64,000 nucleotides of DNA from Rhabdaerophilum sp. SD176 (GTDB lineage: Bacteria > Pseudomonadota > Alphaproteobacteria > Rhizobiales > Beijerinckiaceae), in assembly GCF_030143245.1 (NCBI RefSeq), contig NZ_JARJNS010000004.1:372001-436000 (forward strand). The letters run 5' to 3'. Each line of letters begins with the position of its first letter. The stretch's first letter is position 1. A model generated the notes under the pieces. The model did no database searches and was not told where the DNA came from. It was given only the letters and a program-made list of their open reading frames with translations. Of this stretch, positions 16,583 through 25,853 are shown piece after piece. Made by a program: the position numbers and the translations under genes.

Positions 16583-17379
16583 AACCGGCCGTCTCGAAAC
16601 CGGAAGACGGGCTGTTCTGGATCACCGGCGCCAGCTCGGGGATCGGCTATGCCGTCGCCCTCGAAGCCGCCCGCCGCGGCTGGCGCGTTGTTGCCACGGC
16701 CCGGCGCCCCGATGAACTCGCCACATTGGCTGCGGCCGCCACCGGGTTTCCCGGCCGCATCATCCCCGCGCCGGCTGACGTGACCGATGCCGCCGCCCTG
16801 GCGGATCTCGTCCGGCAGGTCGAGGCGGAACACGGCCCCATTACCCGCGCTTTCCTCAATGCCGGCATCTACCTGCCCGTGCGGTTGTTTCCGTTCGAGG
16901 CCGGCAAGATGCATCGCAGCTTCGCGGTCAATGTCGGCGGCACGATCAACGCGCTCGATGCGCTGGTGCCCCATATGGTGCCGCGGGGACGGGGTCAGAT
17001 CGTGTTCAACGCCTCGGTGGCCGGCTATTCCGGCCTGCCGACTTCTGCCGGCTATGGCGCCACCAAGGCCGCCTTGATCAATATGGCTGAATCGCTGCGG
17101 CTCGACGGCGAACTCTCCGGTATCCTGATCCAGGTCGTCAATCCCGGCTTCATCCGCACGCCGGCAACCGATACCAACCCCTTCCCGATGCCGTTCCTGA
17201 TGGATGTCGAGCCGGCAGCCATCCGCGTCCTGGACGGGATGGAGAGCCGCGCCTTCGAGATCACTTTCCCGCGGCGTTTTACCTATTTCCTGAAATTCCT
17301 GCGCATGCTGCCACGCAGCTGGTACCTGCCGCTCGTCAGCTGGTCGACCGGATGGAACGACAAGGGCAAGCAGCCCTGA
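16579..17379 (+). CDS. SDR-family NAD(P)-dependent oxidoreductase
   Basis: A classical short-chain dehydrogenase of about 266 residues. It has the dinucleotide motif TGASSGIG near the N-terminus, the NAG motif (FLNAGIYLP), the catalytic serine in FNASVAGYSG, and the YGATK active-site Tyr/Lys. The PGFIRTPATD loop follows. The C-terminus (FPRRFTYFLKFLRMLP) is hydrophobic and basic, suggesting a membrane-associated lipid-type substrate. I chose the TTG at 16579 because it overlaps the ChrR-like stop as TTGA; there is no better start before the Rossmann motif. An SDR next to ChrR and the photolyase/Cfa genes recalls singlet-oxygen regulons of other alphaproteobacteria. Confidence 0.88.
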   Translation: MKPAVSKPEDGLFWITGASSGIGYAVALEAARRGWRVVATARRPDELATLAAAATGFPGRIIPAPADVTDAAALADLVRQVEAEHGPITRAFLNAGIYLPVRLFPFEAGKMHRSFAVNVGGTINALDALVPHMVPRGRGQIVFNASVAGYSGLPTSAGYGATKAALINMAESLRLDGELSGILIQVVNPGFIRTPATDTNPFPMPFLMDVEPAAIRVLDGMESRAFEITFPRRFTYFLKFLRMLPRSWYLPLVSWSTGWNDKGKQP

Positions 17380-17450
17380 TCGATCCCTTGCCTGACGCCG
17401 CTTGAGCCGGGGCGGAGGCAGGTCCCAGCTTTTGCCCCGACCAACCCCGC

Positions 17451-18692
17451 TCAGTGCCGCCGATAGACGATCTGCCGCACGTCGATCGTGGCGACATCGA
17501 ACCCCGCCTCGCAATAGCAGAGATAATAGCGCCAGAGCCGGCGGAAGCGCTCGTCGAAGCCCATCGGCAGCAGGCGGGGCCAGGAACTTTCGAAATTGTC
17601 CCGCCATTGCCGCAAAGTCTCGGCGTAATCGCCGCCGAACACACGCTCGGCCTCGAGCTTGAGGCCCACATCGCGAGCGAGATCACCGAGGCGCGAGGGC
17701 GAGGGCAGCATGCCGCCCGGGAAGATGTGCCGGCGGATGAAATCCACGTTCCGGCGGTAATCCTCGAAGAAATGATCGGGGATCGTGATGATCTGCAGCC
17801 CGGCTGTGCCGCCCGGCTTCAGCCGTTCCCGGAGCGTCCGGAAGAAATGCGGCCAGTAGCTTTCCCCGACCGCCTCGAACATCTCGATCGAACCGATCCG
17901 GTCATAGGTTCCGGTCTCGTCGCGGTAATCCTGGAAGCGGATCTCGACACGGTCGGACAGCCCGGCCTGCGCGATGCGCTCGCGCGCATAATCATACTGT
18001 TCGCGGCTGATGGTCAGCGCGGTAACGCGGGCCGAACGTTCCCGCGCGAGGAATTCCGCGAATCCGCCCCAGCCGCAACCGATCTCGAGCACGTGGTCGC
18101 CGGGGCGAACCCCCATCGCATCGGCGAGGATGCGGTATTTCCGGTCCTGCGCGGCTGTCAGGTCATTGTCGCCCGGCTCGAAGATCGCCGAGGAATAGGT
18201 CATGCCACGGTCAAGCCAGCTCGAATAGAAGCTGTTGCCGAGGTCGTAATGCGCTGAAATATTGCGTTTCGAGCCGGATTTTGTGTTTCGGTTCAGCACG
18301 AGATGGCGGAGCTGGAGGGCAAACCGCGCCAGCGGCGACCGGGCGAGGAAATTGTCGACAAGATCGGCATTGGACGCGAACAGCGCCACCACGGCCGTCA
18401 CGTCGGGGCTGTCCCAGTCACCGTCGCGATAGGTCTCGCCGAGGCCGACATCGCCGGCGAACATCACGCGGCGGGCAAAACGCCAGTTCAGGACGTGCAA
18501 TTGAGCCTGCGGGCCGGCTTCCGGGCCGGCAATCCGGAAATGATGTCCCGTCGGCAGGATGAAATCGATCCGGCCGCGCCGGATCCCCGTGGCAAAACGC
18601 AAGGCGGCCTGCATGGTTTGCGGCAGGCCGCGCGTGGTCTTGCCGACATTTTCGGCCGTCAGCACAACGGGTTGCTGTGTTTCAGGCTGCAT
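17451..18692 (-). CDS. Cyclopropane-fatty-acid-synthase-like SAM methyltransferase
   Basis: The 413-residue protein has the CFA synthase layout: an N-terminal lipid-binding region (to about residue 130) and a class I methyltransferase domain with VLEIGCGWGGFAEFLAR as the SAM-binding motif I. These are followed by ALTISREQYDYAR and IGSIEMFEAVGESYW. It is expected to methylate unsaturated acyl chains of membrane phospholipids. Its partners (DUF1365 protein, flavin oxidoreductase, photolyase) are the set found in singlet-oxygen regulons and furan-fatty-acid (Ufa) loci, so a UfaM-like reaction is possible instead of cyclopropane formation. The ATG at 18692 overlaps the DUF1365 gene by 11 bp; it is the last gene of the minus-strand operon. 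Confidence 0.9.
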   Translation of the reverse strand: MQPETQQPVVLTAENVGKTTRGLPQTMQAALRFATGIRRGRIDFILPTGHHFRIAGPEAGPQAQLHVLNWRFARRVMFAGDVGLGETYRDGDWDSPDVTAVVALFASNADLVDNFLARSPLARFALQLRHLVLNRNTKSGSKRNISAHYDLGNSFYSSWLDRGMTYSSAIFEPGDNDLTAAQDRKYRILADAMGVRPGDHVLEIGCGWGGFAEFLARERSARVTALTISREQYDYARERIAQAGLSDRVEIRFQDYRDETGTYDRIGSIEMFEAVGESYWPHFFRTLRERLKPGGTAGLQIITIPDHFFEDYRRNVDFIRRHIFPGGMLPSPSRLGDLARDVGLKLEAERVFGGDYAETLRQWRDNFESSWPRLLPMGFDERFRRLWRYYLCYCEAGFDVATIDVRQIVYRRH

Positions 18693-19563
18693 GCCCGGTC
18701 TCCCCTGTCCCGGTCGAACCGGGCTTCTTCCCCAAATGATGGCCGTCCAGAAACCGCCCGTCATGGCTGATCGCGGGCGGTCGCGCCGGTCGGGAGAAAA
18801 AACGTATCCCCTTCAGCCAGAGCCGCAAGGCCTCGAAATGAATCCCTGCAACGACCTTCAGCGTCATCAGCGGCATGCCGAAGCTGAGGCGCAGGCATGA
18901 ACGATCGGTGATGGCTTCCGGCCGGCCTGTGAAAGTCGCTGCAAGCATCGGTCCGTCCGGATCCTTCTCGAGGATCCGGAGGCTGAGCCGTTCGCCGCCA
19001 GGCGGCAGGAGCCGGAAAAGGTATTGCATGGTCTGGTCCAGGAAGGGCGAGACATAGAACAGCTTGTTCGCGCTCTGCCGCAGGCCGGCCGGGCTGATCT
19101 CGCCCTGCTGCACCGGCGCGACATAGGAATGCCGCTCGCCGAACGTGTTCCGCACCTCATAGACCACGCCGATCAGGCGGTCGCCCCGGCCATAGGCGAA
19201 ATAGACGGAAAGCGGATTAAACACGAAACCCATAACCCTAGGATAGCAAAGGAGAAATACCTTCTCCACCGGCTCGGCCATGCCGGCCTCTTCCAGCATA
19301 CGGGGGATGGCGCGGCGTGGATCATCGCCGGGACGGGGCCCGTGCGGCCGCATGTCGAAACCGATCAGGTTGAATCGACCGATTGAGAAAAAGCGCGACA
19401 GCCGGTCCGCTTCGTCCAGTCGGTCAAGGTCCACCAGCAGCGAGAAGACCTGATACTGGAAGCGGTGCGGCACCGGCCGGAACCGGGCATGCATCACCGG
19501 GCCGACATAGAAGACGGCCGGGACATCCGGTGGCGGAAAGGCCATGGCATCGGCGCGTGTCAT
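18682..19563 (-). CDS. DUF1365 family protein
   Basis: The 293-residue protein matches DUF1365: AVFYVGPVMHARFRPVPHRF at the N-terminus, FLLCYPRVMGFVFNPLSVYF in the middle, and HSYVAPVQQ. The biochemical function of the family is not settled, but it nearly always occurs between a flavin amine-oxidase-like gene and a Cfa-like methyltransferase gene, exactly as here. It presumably acts in the same lipid modification or stress response. The ATG at 19563 has GGGAG four bases upstream and lies 10 bp after the flavin oxidoreductase stop. Confidence 0.9.
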   Translation of the reverse strand: MTRADAMAFPPPDVPAVFYVGPVMHARFRPVPHRFQYQVFSLLVDLDRLDEADRLSRFFSIGRFNLIGFDMRPHGPRPGDDPRRAIPRMLEEAGMAEPVEKVFLLCYPRVMGFVFNPLSVYFAYGRGDRLIGVVYEVRNTFGERHSYVAPVQQGEISPAGLRQSANKLFYVSPFLDQTMQYLFRLLPPGGERLSLRILEKDPDGPMLAATFTGRPEAITDRSCLRLSFGMPLMTLKVVAGIHFEALRLWLKGIRFFSRPARPPAISHDGRFLDGHHLGKKPGSTGTGETGHAA

Positions 19564-19573
19564 CGGGCTCCCT

Positions 19574-20890
19574 TCAGGCCAGAGCCTGATCGGCGGCCAC
19601 GTGATGGCCGGCCTGATCCGCGATCAGCCGGGCTGCCGCGTCGAAGCCGGCCCGAAGGCCATCCTCGTGGAAACCATACCCCATCCAGGCCCCGGCGAAA
19701 TACAGCCTTCCTTGCCCCTGCAGGCCGGGCATCCGGCCCTGTGCGGTGATCGCCGCCTGGTCATATTGCGGATGGGCGTAGCGGTAATGGCCAAACACCG
19801 TGCCCTCGGCTGGCGGTGCGGGCGGATTCAGCGTCACGAAGAGCGGACGGGCGGGGTCGATCCCCTGCAGCCGGTTCATCCAGTAGGTCACCGTCACCGG
19901 GGCGGCATCGCGCGCGGGCTTTCTCAGCACGTTCCAGGCGGCCCAGGCCCGCTTGCGCCGCGGCATGAAAGCAGGGTCGCGATGCAGGTATACATCGGCC
20001 TCGGCATAGCGGATATCGGCAACCACCGCCGCTTCCTCGGGCCAGTGGGCGGCGATCAGTTCGGAGGCGGTGTCGGAATGCGTGGCCATCACAGCGGCAT
20101 CGAAATGCTCGATGCGGCCGCTTTCAAGAACGATGCGCACGCCGTTGCCCTCGCGCTGCACCTCAAGCACGGGATCGCCATAAACCGTCTGGTGGCCCGA
20201 CCGGCCGATCAGCGCCCGGACATAGTTCCGGCTTCCGCCGGTTACCGTCCGCCAGCGCGGCCGCGACAGATGCAGCAGCCGGTGGTTGTTGAAGAAGGCC
20301 ACGAAGCTCTGCGCCGGGAAATCCAGCACGGCCGAGGAGGGCATCGACCAGATCGCAGCACCCATCGGCAGGATGTAATTGTCGCGGAAGAAGGCGCCAT
20401 AGCCGCCGGCGGCGAGGTAATCGCCCAGCCGGAGCCCGGCCAGCCGGCCGGCCTCGAGATCCTTCACGGCCTTCGAATTGAAGCGCATCATATCCGCCAG
20501 CATGCGCCAGAACGCCGGCCGCAGCGCGTTGGCGGGCTGCGCGAACATCGAGGCGAGCACATCCTTGTCCTGGCCGGACCATTCGAAGGCGCCGTCATCA
20601 AGCGACAGCGCAAAACCCATATCGGAAAGCTGCGTCTCGACGCCGAGTTCCGCGAACAGGGCCGACATGAGCGGATAGTTCAGCTCGTTATAGACGATGA
20701 ACCCGGTATCGACTGAAATCGGCGTGCCATCATAGACGATATCGACCGTCGCACTGTGGCCTCCCGGGCGGTTTTCCTTTTCGAAGACGGTGACGGCGGC
20801 AGCTCCGTAGGCCTTGGTCAACTGGTAGGCGGCGCCATGACCGGCAATGCCGCTCCCGATAATCGCAATTCGCAAGGCGTGTCCTTTCAA
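19574..20890 (-). CDS. FAD-dependent amine-oxidase-like oxidoreductase
   Basis: The 438-residue flavoprotein starts with the dinucleotide fold IAIIGSGIAGHGAAYQL and the GG motif ENRPGGHSATVD, then VDTGFIVYNELNYP, which identifies the group encoded with DUF1365 and Cfa-like genes. The C-terminal FAD contact is LYFAGAWMGYGFHEDGL. Members accompany membrane-lipid methyltransferases and may desaturate the methylated acyl chain (UfaD-like); this is inference from context. It starts at TTG 20890, overlapping the photolyase stop as TTGA, with GGGGAG upstream. The start codon and overlap repeat the style of the ChrR-SDR junction. Confidence 0.88.
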   Translation of the reverse strand: MKGHALRIAIIGSGIAGHGAAYQLTKAYGAAAVTVFEKENRPGGHSATVDIVYDGTPISVDTGFIVYNELNYPLMSALFAELGVETQLSDMGFALSLDDGAFEWSGQDKDVLASMFAQPANALRPAFWRMLADMMRFNSKAVKDLEAGRLAGLRLGDYLAAGGYGAFFRDNYILPMGAAIWSMPSSAVLDFPAQSFVAFFNNHRLLHLSRPRWRTVTGGSRNYVRALIGRSGHQTVYGDPVLEVQREGNGVRIVLESGRIEHFDAAVMATHSDTASELIAAHWPEEAAVVADIRYAEADVYLHRDPAFMPRRKRAWAAWNVLRKPARDAAPVTVTYWMNRLQGIDPARPLFVTLNPPAPPAEGTVFGHYRYAHPQYDQAAITAQGRMPGLQGQGRLYFAGAWMGYGFHEDGLRAGFDAAARLIADQAGHHVAADQALA

Positions 20891-22407
20891 AGAGGCTCCC
20901 CGGAGAGAGACTGGAAGGCAGCGAGTGCACGCTGTCGGGCATGCTCATGCTGGACGACAGGCGCGGGATAGGTCTGTCCCAACACGATACCCGCAGCCTG
21001 CCGGATCGGATGCGGCGCTTCCCACGGTTTGTGGATGAACTTGTCCGGAAGACGGGCCAGTTCCGGAACAAATTTACGCACATAGTCGCCGTCCGGATCG
21101 AATTTCTCCCCCTGCGTGACCGGATTGAAGATCCGGAAATAGGGCGCCGCATCGGCACCTGACCCTGCAACCCATTGCCAGCTTGCCGCATTGTTCGCCG
21201 GATCCGCATCGCACAGCGTATCCCAGAACCAGTTTTCGCCAAGCCGCCAATCAATCATCAGGTGCTTGATGAGGAAGGATGCGACAATCATCCGCACCCG
21301 GTTGTGCATGAAACCGGTCTCCCAGAGTTCGCGCATCCCGGCATCGACGATCGGATAGCCGGTCCGGCCACGCTGCCAGGCTGCGAGCCCCTCCGGGTTC
21401 TCTTCCCACGGGAAGGAATCGAATTTCGGCTGATAGTTCGTTTTCGGCAGGGTGGGAAAGTGAAACAGCAGGTGGTGAGAGAATTCCCGCCACCCCAGTT
21501 CGGAAAAGAACTTCTCGATATCGTCCGCGCTCCCGGCGGCCTGCCCGGCCATGCGGGCAGCCTCGGTCGCGTGCCAGATCTGCCGCGGCGAGATTTCGCC
21601 AAACGCCAGATGCGGCGACAGCCGGGAGGTAGAAACATAATCCGGGCGGTTGCGGTTCTCGCCGTAATCGCGCAGCGGGCCACCAAGGAAATCCGCCAGC
21701 CTGCCGGCTGCCCCGGTCTCACCCGGTTGCCAGCTGGCCCGGAGTCCGCCGGCCCAGTCCGGCCGGGTCGGCAGCAGCGCAAGATCAGACAGGGAGAGAC
21801 TGTCGGTCGGCGTCGTGGCAGCCGCTGGCGGAAGCCGCTCCGGCGCGGCAACCGGCTGGTCCGGCTCGCGCAGGGCACGGCAGGCCCGCCAGAACGGGGT
21901 GAAGACGCGCATCGGGCCCCCGGCCTTCGAGCGGATCTCCATCGGTTCGAAGAGCAGGGCACCGTTGAAGCTTTCGGCCGTGATGCCGTCGGCCTTCAGC
22001 GTGGCCTTGATGCCGGCATCCATATCCCGCTCCGGCTGGCCATAGCGCCGGTTCCAGACCACGCGGCCCGCGCTGCACCGTTTGGCCAATGCAGGGATGA
22101 TCTGCCGGGAATCCCCCTTGAAGAACAGCAGCTTCTGCCCCCGTTCCGCAAGGCTCCGACCGAGGCTCTCCAGCGAGTGATGCAGCCACCACCGACTGGC
22201 TCCGCCGCGTGGACGCAGGCCATCATTCGTCTCGTCGATAAAGACGAACAGGGCTTCCTTCGCTCCACGTGCAGCAACGACGGCAGGGTTGTCGGTCAGG
22301 CGGAGATCGCTGCGGAACCAGATGAGGACCCGGTCGGGGGAGGGGGCGACTGGAGAGGGCACGGTGGAAGATGAGGCGAGGCGTGTCATCGTTCCGAGAT
22401 ATCGCAT
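20887..22407 (-). CDS. Cryptochrome/DNA photolyase family protein
   Basis: The protein (about 506 aa) has the N-terminal antenna-domain strand LIWFRSDLRLTDNPA and a C-terminal FAD domain with GRTGYPIVDAGMRELWETGFMH split across motif boundaries, then RMIVASFLIKHLMIDWRLGE and DADPANNAASWQWVAG. These are the canonical features of class I CPD photolyases, which repair UV dimers with blue light. It heads the four-gene minus-strand operon, facing the ankyrin gene. The ATG at 22407 has GGAG upstream but close; an in-frame ATG at 22389 is an alternative, and nothing before either matches the family. Confidence 0.92.
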   Translation of the reverse strand: MRYLGTMTRLASSSTVPSPVAPSPDRVLIWFRSDLRLTDNPAVVAARGAKEALFVFIDETNDGLRPRGGASRWWLHHSLESLGRSLAERGQKLLFFKGDSRQIIPALAKRCSAGRVVWNRRYGQPERDMDAGIKATLKADGITAESFNGALLFEPMEIRSKAGGPMRVFTPFWRACRALREPDQPVAAPERLPPAAATTPTDSLSLSDLALLPTRPDWAGGLRASWQPGETGAAGRLADFLGGPLRDYGENRNRPDYVSTSRLSPHLAFGEISPRQIWHATEAARMAGQAAGSADDIEKFFSELGWREFSHHLLFHFPTLPKTNYQPKFDSFPWEENPEGLAAWQRGRTGYPIVDAGMRELWETGFMHNRVRMIVASFLIKHLMIDWRLGENWFWDTLCDADPANNAASWQWVAGSGADAAPYFRIFNPVTQGEKFDPDGDYVRKFVPELARLPDKFIHKPWEAPHPIRQAAGIVLGQTYPAPVVQHEHARQRALAAFQSLSGEPL

Positions 22408-22512
22408 CGTGCTCCAAAGGGAAGGCCGTCGAGACAATGTGAATCGCGTCGGCACCCCGCTATGCTAGCCTTCCCAAGGGGGCGGCTGCCGAGCTGGACC
22501 CGGGGGAGTCCG

Positions 22513-23190
22513 ATGATGGAAAGCCGGAGACGTCTGATCGCATTGTCCGCTGCATCCACGCTGCTGGTGATGCTGTCTTCCGCGCAATCCCGCGACGAGG
22601 CCTCCGCCATCGCCATGATCCATGCCGCCGCGTCCGGCGATGCCGATGCTGTCGCGCGGTTCCTCGGCATCGGCGTGCCGGTGGATGTGCGCGACCGGAC
22701 AGGCCGGACGGCCCTGCTGACCGCCGTGCAGGGCAACCATGTCGAGGTCGCGCGGATCCTGATCCAGGCCGGCGCCGATGTGAACGCGAAGGACTCGATC
22801 AGCGACTCGCCCTTCCTGCTGGCTGGCGCCCGAGGCCGACTGGAGATCCTCGAGATGACGCTGGCCCATGGTGCCGATCTTACATCGACCAACCGCTATG
22901 GCGGCACGGCGCTGATCCCCGCCTGCCATTACGGCCATGTCGAGGTGGTCTACCGGCTGCTCAAGACGAAGATCAACGTCAATCACGTCAACCGCCTCGG
23001 CTGGACGGCCTTGCTGGAAGCCGTCATTCTCGGCGATGGAGGCCCCGCCTATGTCGAGATCGTCGATGCCCTCCTCGAAGCCGGCGCGGATCCGCGCCTT
23101 GCCGATCGCGAGGGAGTGACGCCGTTCGACCATGCGATGCGGCGCGGCTACGTGTTGATTGCCGCGCTGATCGAGAAGAAAACCCGATAG
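22513..23190 (+). CDS. Exported ankyrin-repeat protein
   Basis: The 225-residue protein has a signal peptide (basic MMESRRR, hydrophobic LIALSAASTLLVML, likely cleavage near SSAQS) and then about five ankyrin repeats from residue ~35. Typical units are DRTGRTALLTAVQGNHVEVARILIQAG (given in parts as GRTALLTAVQGNHVEVA and RILIQAGADVN) and GWTALLEAVIL. A periplasmic protein-binding role is likely; the partner is unknown. Periplasmic ankyrin proteins have been linked to catalase and oxidative-stress protection in some bacteria, which would fit the neighbouring photolyase operon, but that is only context. The ATG at 22513 follows GGGGGAG. Confidence 0.88.
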   Translation: MMESRRRLIALSAASTLLVMLSSAQSRDEASAIAMIHAAASGDADAVARFLGIGVPVDVRDRTGRTALLTAVQGNHVEVARILIQAGADVNAKDSISDSPFLLAGARGRLEILEMTLAHGADLTSTNRYGGTALIPACHYGHVEVVYRLLKTKINVNHVNRLGWTALLEAVILGDGGPAYVEIVDALLEAGADPRLADREGVTPFDHAMRRGYVLIAALIEKKTR

Positions 23191-23207
23191 GAACGCGCTT
23201 TCCGGCC

Positions 23208-24236
23208 TCAGCCGGCAAGATCGACCGGCAGGCCGGTCCGGCCCGATTCCAGCAACGCATCGATCAGCCGGTGGACATGCAGCACGTCCCGGCCGGGAAT
23301 GCGCGGCGCCCGCTTCTCGCGGAGGGCCGCAGCAAAGTCGGCGATGACGCCCCGGTGGTAATCATGCGGGAAGGCCATCGGATCCGCCCCCGTCCCGCCG
23401 GGCGAATTGTCCGGCCGGATGGTTTCATGCCCGCCATCATGGCTATGGATGTCGAGAGAGGAGCCGGCGAGGATCGCCGTGCCGTTGCGGCAGATCATCT
23501 CGATCCGCTCGGGAAAACCGGGGAAGCAGGCGGTTGTCGCATCGAGCGTGCCCACAGCGCCGCACGCGAAACGCAGGCTGGCGGTCACGAGATCTTCGGT
23601 CTCCATGCGGTGGACTGGGCTGGTGAGGGCATCGCCACAGACTCGGCTCACCGGCCCGGCCAAGCTTATCATCAGGTCCAGCGTGTGGATGCCCTGCGTC
23701 AGCAGCACGCCGCCACCATCTCGCGCCAGGGTTCCCCGGCCCGGCTCGTCGTAATAGGTTTGCGGCCGCCAGAGCGGAATCGCCGCGCTGCACCGGATCA
23801 GCGGCCCAAGGCTGCCCTGGCGGACGCGGGCGGCGAGGCGTTCGGCCGCCGGCTTGAACCGGTGCTGGAGCATGATTGCCAGTGTCACCCCGGCCCGCTC
23901 GCAGGCCATGACGAGCGCTTCCGCCCTGCGCGTCGAGATGTCGAGCGGCTTTTCAAGGAGGATAGCCTTGCCAGTGGCGGCGATCCGCTCGACCAGTTCG
24001 AGATGGGTGTTCGGCGGGGTCAGCACCATCACCGCATCGAGGCTTGGATCCTCGACGATATCCTCGACCCGTCCGCAGGTGGGAAACCCGAACGTCTTCG
24101 CGAAGCCGGCCCGCCGCTCCGGGCTGGGGCTGAAGGCATGGACAAGCTCGATCTCGCCCGCAAGGTCCTGCAGGCTCCTGGCATGTGGCGCCACTGCCAT
24201 GCCGAGGCCGATCATTCCGAAACGCAGGCGTGTCAT
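23208..24236 (-). CDS. Gfo/Idh/MocA-family oxidoreductase
   Basis: The 342-residue protein has the N-terminal Rossmann fold (RFGMIGLGMAVAPHARSL), the VMVLTPPNTHLEL strand and the EKPLD motif with the conserved lysine that positions NAD(P) and substrate. The C-terminal alpha/beta domain contains GGGVLLTQGIHTLDLM, with the catalytic-type GxHxxD. The family oxidises or reduces sugars, inositols and similar polyols. The substrate is not predictable here. The ATG at 24236 gives a normal family length. It is divergent from the substrate-binding protein gene at 24471 and may belong to that catabolic region. Confidence 0.9.
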   Translation of the reverse strand: MTRLRFGMIGLGMAVAPHARSLQDLAGEIELVHAFSPSPERRAGFAKTFGFPTCGRVEDIVEDPSLDAVMVLTPPNTHLELVERIAATGKAILLEKPLDISTRRAEALVMACERAGVTLAIMLQHRFKPAAERLAARVRQGSLGPLIRCSAAIPLWRPQTYYDEPGRGTLARDGGGVLLTQGIHTLDLMISLAGPVSRVCGDALTSPVHRMETEDLVTASLRFACGAVGTLDATTACFPGFPERIEMICRNGTAILAGSSLDIHSHDGGHETIRPDNSPGGTGADPMAFPHDYHRGVIADFAAALREKRAPRIPGRDVLHVHRLIDALLESGRTGLPVDLAG

Positions 24237-24470
24237 AAGCCGCTTTCTTGCCACCACGATGGGACGCTGCAGTCGAAACGGTTCATTCCGGGGCGTCAAG
24301 CGGGCATGCGGCCGGCCCTTCGCCATAAAATGAGACGCTGGGATATGGGCGGTTTCGGGGTTGAACGGCAGCCTTCCACGAGGCGCGGCTGAAGATCGCG
24401 CTGCGAGACGAGCAGGCTTGTCACGGCGTCATGGCCGGCGGGACCTGCCACGTCACAGGGAGGAACACCT

Positions 24471-25736
24471 ATGCGCAAGACTTTGCTCGGAGCCGTTGCG
24501 ATCACCGCCCTCATGCTGCCAGGCGCAGCCATGGCGCAGGGCGGAACCATCAAGATCGGCATTCTCGTCGCGCTTGAAGGCGCGTTTGCGACCGGGGGCC
24601 AGGATGGCGTCCGCAACGTCGAACTCGCCCTCAAGCAGATCAACAACACCATTGCCGGCAAGAAGGTGGAGACGGTCGTCGCGCCGACCGACACCAAGCC
24701 GGACACCACGATCCGCATGGCGCGCAAGCTGATCGAGCAGGACAAGGTCGATCTCATCATCGGCCCGCTTTCCGGCTCGGAAGGTATCGCCATGCGCGAC
24801 TTCGCCAAGACCATCCCCGACAAGGTGGTGATCAACGGGATTTCCGGTGCGCTCGAGACCACCTGGGTCGATCCCGCGCCGAATTTCTACCGGTTCAACC
24901 TCGATGGCGCCCAATGGGGCTATGGCCTTGGTTCCTATGCGGTCAAGACCAAGGGCTTCAAGCGGATCGCAACCATCGCGGCCGATTACTCGTTCGGCTA
25001 CACGAACTTCATGGGCTTCGCGGTGGATTACTGCAAGGCGGGCGGTGATATCGTGCAGCGCTTCTGGCAGCCGCTCGGCCAGTCCGATTTCGGCGGCATC
25101 ATCGCCCAGCTGCCGGAAAACGTCGACGCGATTTATCTCGGTCTCGGCGGCACGGACGCGATCAACTTCCTGAACCAGTACCAGCAGGCCGGCGAGAAGA
25201 CCCGTCTCATCGGGGGTACGATCATGGCGGACCAGACCGTCCTGACGGCCCGGGGCAAGGCCAAGGAAGCCCTGTTCGGCACACCGGTTTCCGGTCCCTT
25301 TGCCAATGACAATCCCGATCCGGCCTGGAAATCCTATGTGAAGCTCTACCAGGATTCCTTCCCGGCCAACCAGCGCCTGCCATCGCCCTCGCTGTTCGGG
25401 CTGGGCTACTACACGGCCACGCTCGCGGCCATCAAGGGCCTGGAAGCGGCCGGCGGCGACCTGTCGAACGGCCAGGCCAAGTTCAAGGAAGCCCTCAACA
25501 AGCTCCAGCTGGACAGCCCGGTCGGCAAGATCACGCTCAACGAGAACCGCCAGGCCACCGGCACGGTGTTCATCAACGAGGTGGTTGATGGGGCGGATGG
25601 CAACATGACCACGAAAATGGTGGCAAAGTCCGACAACGTCACCCAGACGCTGGGTATGACTGTGGATCAGTTCCGTGCTCTCGGCCTCCCGTCCCGCAAC
25701 GTGGTGGATTGCGCGAAGCTGCGCTCGGGCGGCTGA
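24471..25736 (+). CDS. Branched-chain/HAAT-type ABC transporter substrate-binding protein
   Basis: The 421-residue protein has a Sec signal peptide (MRKTLLGAVAITALMLPGA, cleavage after AMAQ) and a type I periplasmic binding fold of the LivK/AmiC group: IKIGILVALEGAFATGGQDG, DLIIGPLSGSEGIAM, and a final NVTQTLGMT segment. The domain set matches the LivHMGF-type components encoded from 28012, so it is their likely receptor although a dehydrogenase-like gene and an AraC gene intervene. The ligand could be an amino acid, amide, or an aromatic or heterocyclic acid. AGGGAGG precedes the ATG. Confidence 0.92.
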   Translation: MRKTLLGAVAITALMLPGAAMAQGGTIKIGILVALEGAFATGGQDGVRNVELALKQINNTIAGKKVETVVAPTDTKPDTTIRMARKLIEQDKVDLIIGPLSGSEGIAMRDFAKTIPDKVVINGISGALETTWVDPAPNFYRFNLDGAQWGYGLGSYAVKTKGFKRIATIAADYSFGYTNFMGFAVDYCKAGGDIVQRFWQPLGQSDFGGIIAQLPENVDAIYLGLGGTDAINFLNQYQQAGEKTRLIGGTIMADQTVLTARGKAKEALFGTPVSGPFANDNPDPAWKSYVKLYQDSFPANQRLPSPSLFGLGYYTATLAAIKGLEAAGGDLSNGQAKFKEALNKLQLDSPVGKITLNENRQATGTVFINEVVDGADGNMTTKMVAKSDNVTQTLGMTVDQFRALGLPSRNVVDCAKLRSGG

Positions 25737-25764
25737 GAAGCCCTCCTCATCGACATGCCGACAT

Positions 25765-25791
25765 GCGGCTGGCCCTCCGGGGGCCAGCCGC
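25765..25791 (+). terminator. GC-rich hairpin after the binding-protein gene (possible terminator)
   Basis: GCGGCTGGCCC (25765-25775) pairs perfectly with GGGCCAGCCGC (25781-25791) around a 5-nt loop. The tail TCTCTCCTT is not a clean T-run, so it may instead stabilise the 3' end of the binding-protein mRNA. Confidence 0.5.
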
Positions 25792-25853
25792 TCTCTCCTT
25801 CGCGCAGACAGAAAAGGGGCGGCGCCAGATCGCCCTCGCCGGGAGTGCTGCGG

